Origin: Gallionellaceae bacterium
GTDB lineage: Bacteria > Pseudomonadota > Gammaproteobacteria > Burkholderiales > Gallionellaceae
Length of the DNA: 17,305 nt
Assembly: GCA_003151655.1 (NCBI GenBank)
Contig: PLYB01000004.1
Coordinates: forward strand, 1,191 to 18,495
Direction of reading: 5' to 3'
Program-made: the position numbers and the translations under genes
Part shown: positions 13,659-17,305 of the stretch, in pieces
Numbering within the stretch: position 1 is the first letter of the stretch
Layout: every line of letters begins with the position of its first letter
The notes under the pieces: generated by a model
Database searches by the model: none
What the model was told of the DNA's origin: nothing
The model's input: only the letters and a program-made list of their open reading frames with translations

Positions 13659-14489
13659 TTAGCAACCATGCGCGTGGCCATGATGGTCATGCGCCGCAGC
13701 CAGGCGGTACTTGCAGGCATCGCATTCCAGCATACCGCCGGACACGCCGTGGTCGCGCACGCGCGCTTCGGCAATCGCATAAATACCCTTGTCAAAACCG
13801 AAGTGCCCACCCAGTGCGATGGCAATTTGCGGATAGCTCTGGCGCAGACGCTCGACCTGCTGCTGGATGCGCTCGATCAGCACACCGGTAAAAAGATAAA
13901 CCGGTTGAATAACGATCTGCGTCATGCCTAATTTAACCTGCCGCTGCACCACGCTTTCCAAACGCGGCAAAGTGATCCCGGTGAAGGCGATGTCCACCAA
14001 GTCGTGCTGCATTTCCTCGAACAGCCAGCGCGCCACTTTGGCGATCTCACCGTTGGCTGCCGCGTCGGACGAACCGCGTCCGAGCAGAATGATCCCGGTG
14101 GTGCGCGGATCGGGCACGGCTAACTCGTGTAACAGATGATCGGTGCGATGGCGGAGTATGTCGTATATTTCGCGCCCCATACCCAGATGCGGCGTGCAGA
14201 CAAACTCGACTCCGGGATGGCGCGCGCGCGCCTCATTCACCGCTTGCGGTATTTCCATTTTGACGTGGCCTGCGGCGTTGAGAATCAAGGGCACGGCAAT
14301 CACCTGCTGGCTATTGACGGCGGCGCGATCCAGTCCTTCGTCCATCAGCACGTCGGCATGTTCGATGAAACACACCTCGATACGCCAATCCGGATGATGC
14401 GTACGCCACGAAGCGGCAAAACTCTGTATTTCGTCATTGCCCGAAGTTTTTCTCGAACCGTGACCGATCAATAAAATTGTTGTGTTCAT
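13659..14489 (-). CDS. cbiX: Sirohydrochlorin cobaltochelatase, two-domain with His-rich tail
   Basis: CbiX inserts cobalt into sirohydrochlorin, the entry step of the cobalt-early pathway. The 276-residue protein is the long, duplicated form. The first half has LLIGHGSR (His10) and LILNAAGHVKMEIP (His75), the two metal-binding His of the family. The second half starts with ILLGRGSSD (134-142), where the first His is replaced by Arg, as is usual for the second repeat. The C terminus has ECDACKY (Cys256, Cys259) and a His-rich end, HDHHGHAHGC (267-276), likely a metal-holding tail; related proteins carry His-rich or Fe-S segments. The ATG at 14489 has GAGG upstream and gives MNTTILLIGHGS; the open frame up to 14543 runs into a repeat. 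Upstream is the only large gap in the operon. Confidence 0.95.
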   Translation of the reverse strand: MNTTILLIGHGSRKTSGNDEIQSFAASWRTHHPDWRIEVCFIEHADVLMDEGLDRAAVNSQQVIAVPLILNAAGHVKMEIPQAVNEARARHPGVEFVCTPHLGMGREIYDILRHRTDHLLHELAVPDPRTTGIILLGRGSSDAAANGEIAKVARWLFEEMQHDLVDIAFTGITLPRLESVVQRQVKLGMTQIVIQPVYLFTGVLIERIQQQVERLRQSYPQIAIALGGHFGFDKGIYAIAEARVRDHGVSGGMLECDACKYRLAAAHDHHGHAHGC

Positions 14490-14674
14490 AATTAAAACCT
14501 CGTTTTGTCCACGAAACACACGAAAAGCACGAAAGAACACCAAAGTTTTTCATGGGTCGCAAAGCTGTTTGACGACTCCAGAAAGCGATCAAGCAAACCT
14601 GATCGTTTTTAACTTAATTTCGTGCCTTTCGTGTATTTCGTGGACAGGTTGTTTTTTCATTATTCAAAACTTCA
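14490..14674. other. 185-base intergenic gap between cobM and cbiX
   Basis: This is the only long break in an otherwise overlapping operon. Most of it (14507-14645) is an inverted-repeat element. The remainder is the cbiX ribosome binding site (GAGG at 14501-14498) and an AT-rich stretch after cobM. I see no cobalamin riboswitch and no convincing promoter. Confidence 0.7.
14507..14645. repeat. Long inverted repeat element (MITE-like) between cobM and cbiX
   Basis: Two 28-base arms (14507-14534 and 14618-14645) are inverted copies with about two mismatches and 83 bases between them. Each arm is itself built of three CACGAAA-type units (for example CCACGAAACACACGAAA). The spacer holds a further small palindrome, CGATCA (14586-14591) and TGATCG (14600-14605), followed by TTTTT. 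Sequences made of CACGAAA units recur between genes in many environmental proteobacteria (recalled). No ORF or transposase is inside, so this is a non-autonomous repeat or intergenic hairpin. It starts only a few bases upstream of the cbiX ribosome binding site. Confidence 0.7.
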
Positions 14675-15448
14675 TTACTTTTCCGCGCGGCGAAAACGAT
14701 GGGAAAATTCGGGGTCATAAAGTTTGGAACGGGCGACATCCTGCCAGTGGCGTGCGCCCAGTGCCGGGCTGGCAATAATCATGGCCTGAGAGCCGATCTT
14801 TTCAGCTTGGCAGCGCTGCTTGATGTCGGCCAGTGTGCCGCGCACGATTTTTTCTTCTCCCGGCCAACTGGCTTTTTGCACCACCACGATAGGTGCATCT
14901 TCCGCCCATCCGGCTGCACGCAGCGCGCGTTGAACTTCGTGCAGCAGCGTGATCGACAGATAAATACACAGCGTGCTGTGATGTGATGCCAGCGCTTCCA
15001 GCTCTTCGCCGGGTGGCATCGGCGTGCGCCCAGCCACGCGCGTGAGGATCACAGTTTGCGTAACTTCCGGCAGCGTCAATGTTTCACACGCAGTCGCAGC
15101 GGATGCCATTGCCGAAGAGACTCCGGGCACTACGCCCCATGCCACTCCAGCCGCATCCAGCGCGCGCGCCATCTCGACCAGCGCGCCATACAATGTGGGG
15201 TCACCGGTTTGCAGGCGCACCACATCGCCGTGTGCCGCAGCCTCAACCAGCCATGCGCTGATTTCCTCCAGCGTCATGTCTTTCGAGTCGCGCACATTGC
15301 AGCCACTTGGCGCATACAGCGTGGCGGCCTGATCGACCAGAGAACCCGCGTACAGAATCGCGCTGGCCGATTCAATCAGACGGCGTCCTTTGACCGTAAG
15401 CAGATCGGGATCTCCCGGCCCGGCTCCCACAAACCAAACCTTGCCCAT
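14675..15448 (-). CDS. cobM: Precorrin-4 / cobalt-precorrin-4 C11-methyltransferase
   Basis: CobM (CbiF) methylates C11 using S-adenosylmethionine. The 257-residue protein is a class III methyltransferase with VWFVGAGPGDPDLLTVKG at the N terminus (SAM-binding GAGPGDPDLLT), YAGSLVDQ, VVRLQTGDPTLYGALVEM, VPGVSSAMASAATACETLTLP, RTPMPPGEELEALA (typical of CobM) and SWPGEEKIVRGTL. The ATG at 15448 gives the standard N terminus; the Shine-Dalgarno is weak, and the start lies three bases after a possible micro-ORF. Downstream, the inverted-repeat gap separates it from cbiX. Confidence 0.96.
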   Translation of the reverse strand: MGKVWFVGAGPGDPDLLTVKGRRLIESASAILYAGSLVDQAATLYAPSGCNVRDSKDMTLEEISAWLVEAAAHGDVVRLQTGDPTLYGALVEMARALDAAGVAWGVVPGVSSAMASAATACETLTLPEVTQTVILTRVAGRTPMPPGEELEALASHHSTLCIYLSITLLHEVQRALRAAGWAEDAPIVVVQKASWPGEEKIVRGTLADIKQRCQAEKIGSQAMIIASPALGARHWQDVARSKLYDPEFSHRFRRAEK

Positions 15449-15451
15449 GGC

Positions 15452-15550
15452 TTACGCCGCCTGCGGCAGGTAAACCATGCCGGTTTTGGTTGCGGCAATT
15501 TCTGCCGCATAAAAAATATAATCCAGTGCAATATGCATAATATGTTCCAT
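15452..15550 (-). CDS. Possible 32-residue micro-ORF between cobB and cobM
   Basis: This small frame fills almost all of the 110 bases between cobB and cobM. It starts with ATG eight bases after the cobB stop, has an in-frame TAG two codons before the ATG, and ends with TAA three bases before the cobM ATG. The predicted peptide begins MEHIMHIALDYIFYAAEIAA and ends in GMVYLPQAA. The middle is hydrophobic and alanine-rich and could form one short amphipathic or membrane helix. I do not recognise it. There is no clear Shine-Dalgarno, so translation would depend on reinitiation after cobB. It may be a real small protein, a leader that couples cobB to cobM translation, or chance. Confidence 0.35.
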   Translation of the reverse strand: MEHIMHIALDYIFYAAEIAATKTGMVYLPQAA

Positions 15551-15558
15551 AGGCTATT

Positions 15559-16845
15559 TTACGACATAAACAAACGTGCGACGGCTTGCGGATTGGACGG
15601 AAAATAATGGTGCAAATAAGTCGCGTGCAAACGGCCAATCCGGTAGGCGGGTTCTTCCTTGCCGCCCGGCCTTGCTCCGATGCTTTGTACCAGCGGCGGA
15701 ACATCGGTTGCCATGTTGGAATAATGGAAGCTGTGACCGCGCAGCACACCTTCTGGCAGTTCGATGCTGTACAAACCGAGGTTGCTCAGTCGCTTCTGCA
15801 TCGTCGCATGGCCGGGCAGCAGCCCCACCATCTCGGCGCTATTTCCCGCGCTGTCGGTGAGACGGTCGAGCACATAAAGCATACCGCCGCATTCCGCCAG
15901 GATAGGTTTTCCCTGTGCGTGGTGCGCACGGATGCTATGCTGCATAGATTGATTGGCCGCCAGTTGCGCCAGATGCAATTCGGGGTAGCCGCCGGGCAGA
16001 TACAGTGCATCCGCTTCCGGCATGGCCGCATCGTTCAGCGGCGAGAAAAATTCCAACTGCGCCCCCAACGCACTCAAGGTATCCAGATTAGCCTGATATA
16101 GAAAAGCGAATGCAGTATCCCGCGCCACGGCTATTTTCATGCCCTCCAGCAGTTTGGGGTGCGCAGGGGAAGATTGTTTGGAGAACTCAACCGCCGCAGG
16201 AAGTTCGTCGCTCAACATCTGCAACGCATCTGCGGCATGGTCTATGCGCGCCAGCAGATCTTCGATCTCGGCCGCCTGCAACAATCCCAGATGGCGCTCG
16301 GGCAAGGCGACATTGGCATCGCGCGACAACCACCCGTACAGCGGTAAATCCTCCGGCAGATATTCGCTTAACATTTCCAGATGGCGTGCGCTGCCCACGC
16401 GATTGGCGAACATTCCCGTCACCCGCACATCAGCGCGCAGCCTGGACATACCCAACGCCAGCGCGGCAAAAGTCTGCGCCATGCCGCTGGCATCCTGTAC
16501 CACCAGCACAGGAAGATGAAAGGTAGCAGCAACATCGGCGCTGGAGGGATGGCCGTCGAACAGCCCCATCACGCCTTCCACCAGAATCAGATCGGCCTGT
16601 TGCGCCGCCTGATACAACTGGGCGCGGCAATGCTCCTCGCCGCCCATCCACAAATCGAGTTGATATACCGGCTGCCCCGAAGCTCGTTGCAAAATCATCG
16701 GATCGAGAAAATCCGGGCCGCATTTGAACACTTGTACTCGCCGTCCCCGTTTGCGGTGATAGGCGGCCAGTGCGGCGGTGACGGTAGTCTTGCCCTGCCC
16801 GGAGGCGGGCGCGGCAAGCAGTAGCGCGGGACAAAATACGCTCAC
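15559..16845 (-). CDS. cobB: Cobyrinic acid a,c-diamide synthase
   Basis: CobB (CbiA) amidates the a and c side chains of the corrin using glutamine and ATP. The 428-residue protein has a P-loop APASGQGKTT (12-21), FKCGPDFLDP (40-49), LVEGVMGLFDG (88-98) in the ATP-binding domain, and a glutamine amidotransferase domain with LPGGYPELH (283-291), the nucleophile in LAECGGMLYV (Cys319), HSFHYS (371-376) and the catalytic His in ATYLHHYF (412/413). The start is GTG at 16845, overlapping the cobO stop (GTGA), with an AGGGG-type sequence upstream. The downstream cobM gene is separated only by the micro-ORF region. Confidence 0.97.
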   Translation of the reverse strand: MSVFCPALLLAAPASGQGKTTVTAALAAYHRKRGRRVQVFKCGPDFLDPMILQRASGQPVYQLDLWMGGEEHCRAQLYQAAQQADLILVEGVMGLFDGHPSSADVAATFHLPVLVVQDASGMAQTFAALALGMSRLRADVRVTGMFANRVGSARHLEMLSEYLPEDLPLYGWLSRDANVALPERHLGLLQAAEIEDLLARIDHAADALQMLSDELPAAVEFSKQSSPAHPKLLEGMKIAVARDTAFAFLYQANLDTLSALGAQLEFFSPLNDAAMPEADALYLPGGYPELHLAQLAANQSMQHSIRAHHAQGKPILAECGGMLYVLDRLTDSAGNSAEMVGLLPGHATMQKRLSNLGLYSIELPEGVLRGHSFHYSNMATDVPPLVQSIGARPGGKEEPAYRIGRLHATYLHHYFPSNPQAVARLFMS

Positions 16846-17305
16846 AGCTCGACCCCTTTTTGCGCTTGGATACCGGCGCGGTAGGCGTGTTTGATGTCCT
16901 GCATTTCGGTGACGGTGTCGGCGGCTTCGATAATTTCCGCCAGTGCGCCGCGCCCGGTCAGCACCACATGCTGCATCGGAGGGCGCGCGCGCAGCGCGGC
17001 CAATACAGCTTGCGGATCGAGGTAACGGTGCTTGAGCGCGATGTTGATTTCATCCAGTACCACTAAATTTACTGCGGGGTCGGTAAGAAAGCTAACAGCC
17101 TGTTGCCAGGCTTTTTCGGCAGCGGCAACGTCGCGTTCTCTATCCTGCGTCTCCCAGGTAAAACCTTCGCCCATCGCGTGATAGCTGACTTCCGGGAAAC
17201 GGCGAAAAAAAGTCTCCTCACCAGTGGAGAGACTGCCCTTGATAAATTGCACCACCCCCACGCGCATGCCGTGCCCCAGTGCGCGCGCCACCATGCCAAA
17301 GGCGG
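16842..17305 (-). CDS. cobO: Cob(I)yrinic acid a,c-diamide adenosyltransferase (5' end off window)
   Basis: CobO (BtuR/CobA type) transfers the adenosyl group of ATP to the cobalt of the corrin. Only the C-terminal 154 or so codons are present. The first complete codons read AFGMVARALGHGMRVGVVQF, which normally follows the GKGKTTAA P-loop, so about 40-50 N-terminal residues including the P-loop lie beyond base 17305. The visible family segments are FIKGS, MGEGFTWETQDRERD, VNLVVLDEINIALKH and HVVLTGRGALAEIIEAADTVTEM, followed by the usual C-terminal KHAYRAGIQAQKGVEL. Its stop overlaps the GTG of cobB. Start, promoter and any riboswitch cannot be seen. Confidence 0.96.
   Translation of the reverse strand, partial: AFGMVARALGHGMRVGVVQFIKGSLSTGEETFFRRFPEVSYHAMGEGFTWETQDRERDVAAAEKAWQQAVSFLTDPAVNLVVLDEINIALKHRYLDPQAVLAALRARPPMQHVVLTGRGALAEIIEAADTVTEMQDIKHAYRAGIQAQKGVEL

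Noticed and set aside
14735..14752. GCCACTGG on the minus strand resembles part of the B12 box of the cobalamin riboswitch
   Set aside because: It lies inside the cobM coding sequence, without the rest of the riboswitch core; a short chance match.

Overview
The window is almost entirely one cobalamin (vitamin B12) biosynthesis operon on the minus strand. At least sixteen recognisable cob/cbi genes run from the right edge (about 17305) down to 2035, followed by a rho-independent terminator. To the left, in the same orientation, lies a group II intron whose 3' end is cut off by the window edge. Protein similarity, moderately high GC, translationally coupled genes and the style of the dispersed palindromes suggest a beta- or gammaproteobacterium, perhaps a Gallionella/Nitrosomonas-like betaproteobacterium. 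That taxonomic guess is low confidence.

Layout in transcription order: cobO (5' end off the window), cobB/cbiA, a possible 32-codon micro-ORF, cobM/cbiF, a 185-base gap holding a long inverted repeat, cbiX, cobH/cbiC, cbiD, cobL (a cbiE-cbiT fusion), cobI/cbiL, cbiG (N-terminal and central parts), cobE (CbiG C-terminal domain as a separate gene), cobJ/cbiH with a C-terminal extension, bluB, cbiB, cobD (L-threonine-phosphate decarboxylase), cobQ/cbiP, cobU and cobT. Ten gene junctions overlap by 1-16 bases (ATGA, GTGA and TGATG types among them), which indicates a single tightly coupled transcript.

Together the genes cover cobalt insertion into sirohydrochlorin (CbiX), ring methylation, contraction and rearrangement (CobI, CobJ, CobM, CbiG/CobE, CbiD, CobL, CobH), amidation (CobB, CobQ), adenosylation (CobO), aminopropanol arm synthesis and attachment (CobD, CbiB), and lower-ligand synthesis and activation (BluB, CobU, CobT). 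CbiX, CbiD and CbiG mark the cobalt-early ('anaerobic') route, while BluB needs oxygen, so the set is a hybrid. No precorrin-6A reductase (cobK/cbiJ), cobalamin synthase (cobS) or alpha-ribazole phosphatase (cobC) is visible, and no cobalamin riboswitch lies in the window; the operon's promoter is beyond the right edge.

The window also carries several short palindromic repeats. Two are versions of the same hairpin with a compensatory base change, one next to the terminator and one at the end of cobU. One REP-like palindrome sits in frame inside cobQ. A long inverted repeat of CACGAAA units separates cobM from cbiX. A hairpin repeat lies at the group II intron insertion site. I see no clearly undescribed system; the most unusual points are the repeat insertion inside cobQ, the micro-ORF, the split CbiG and the CobJ extension.
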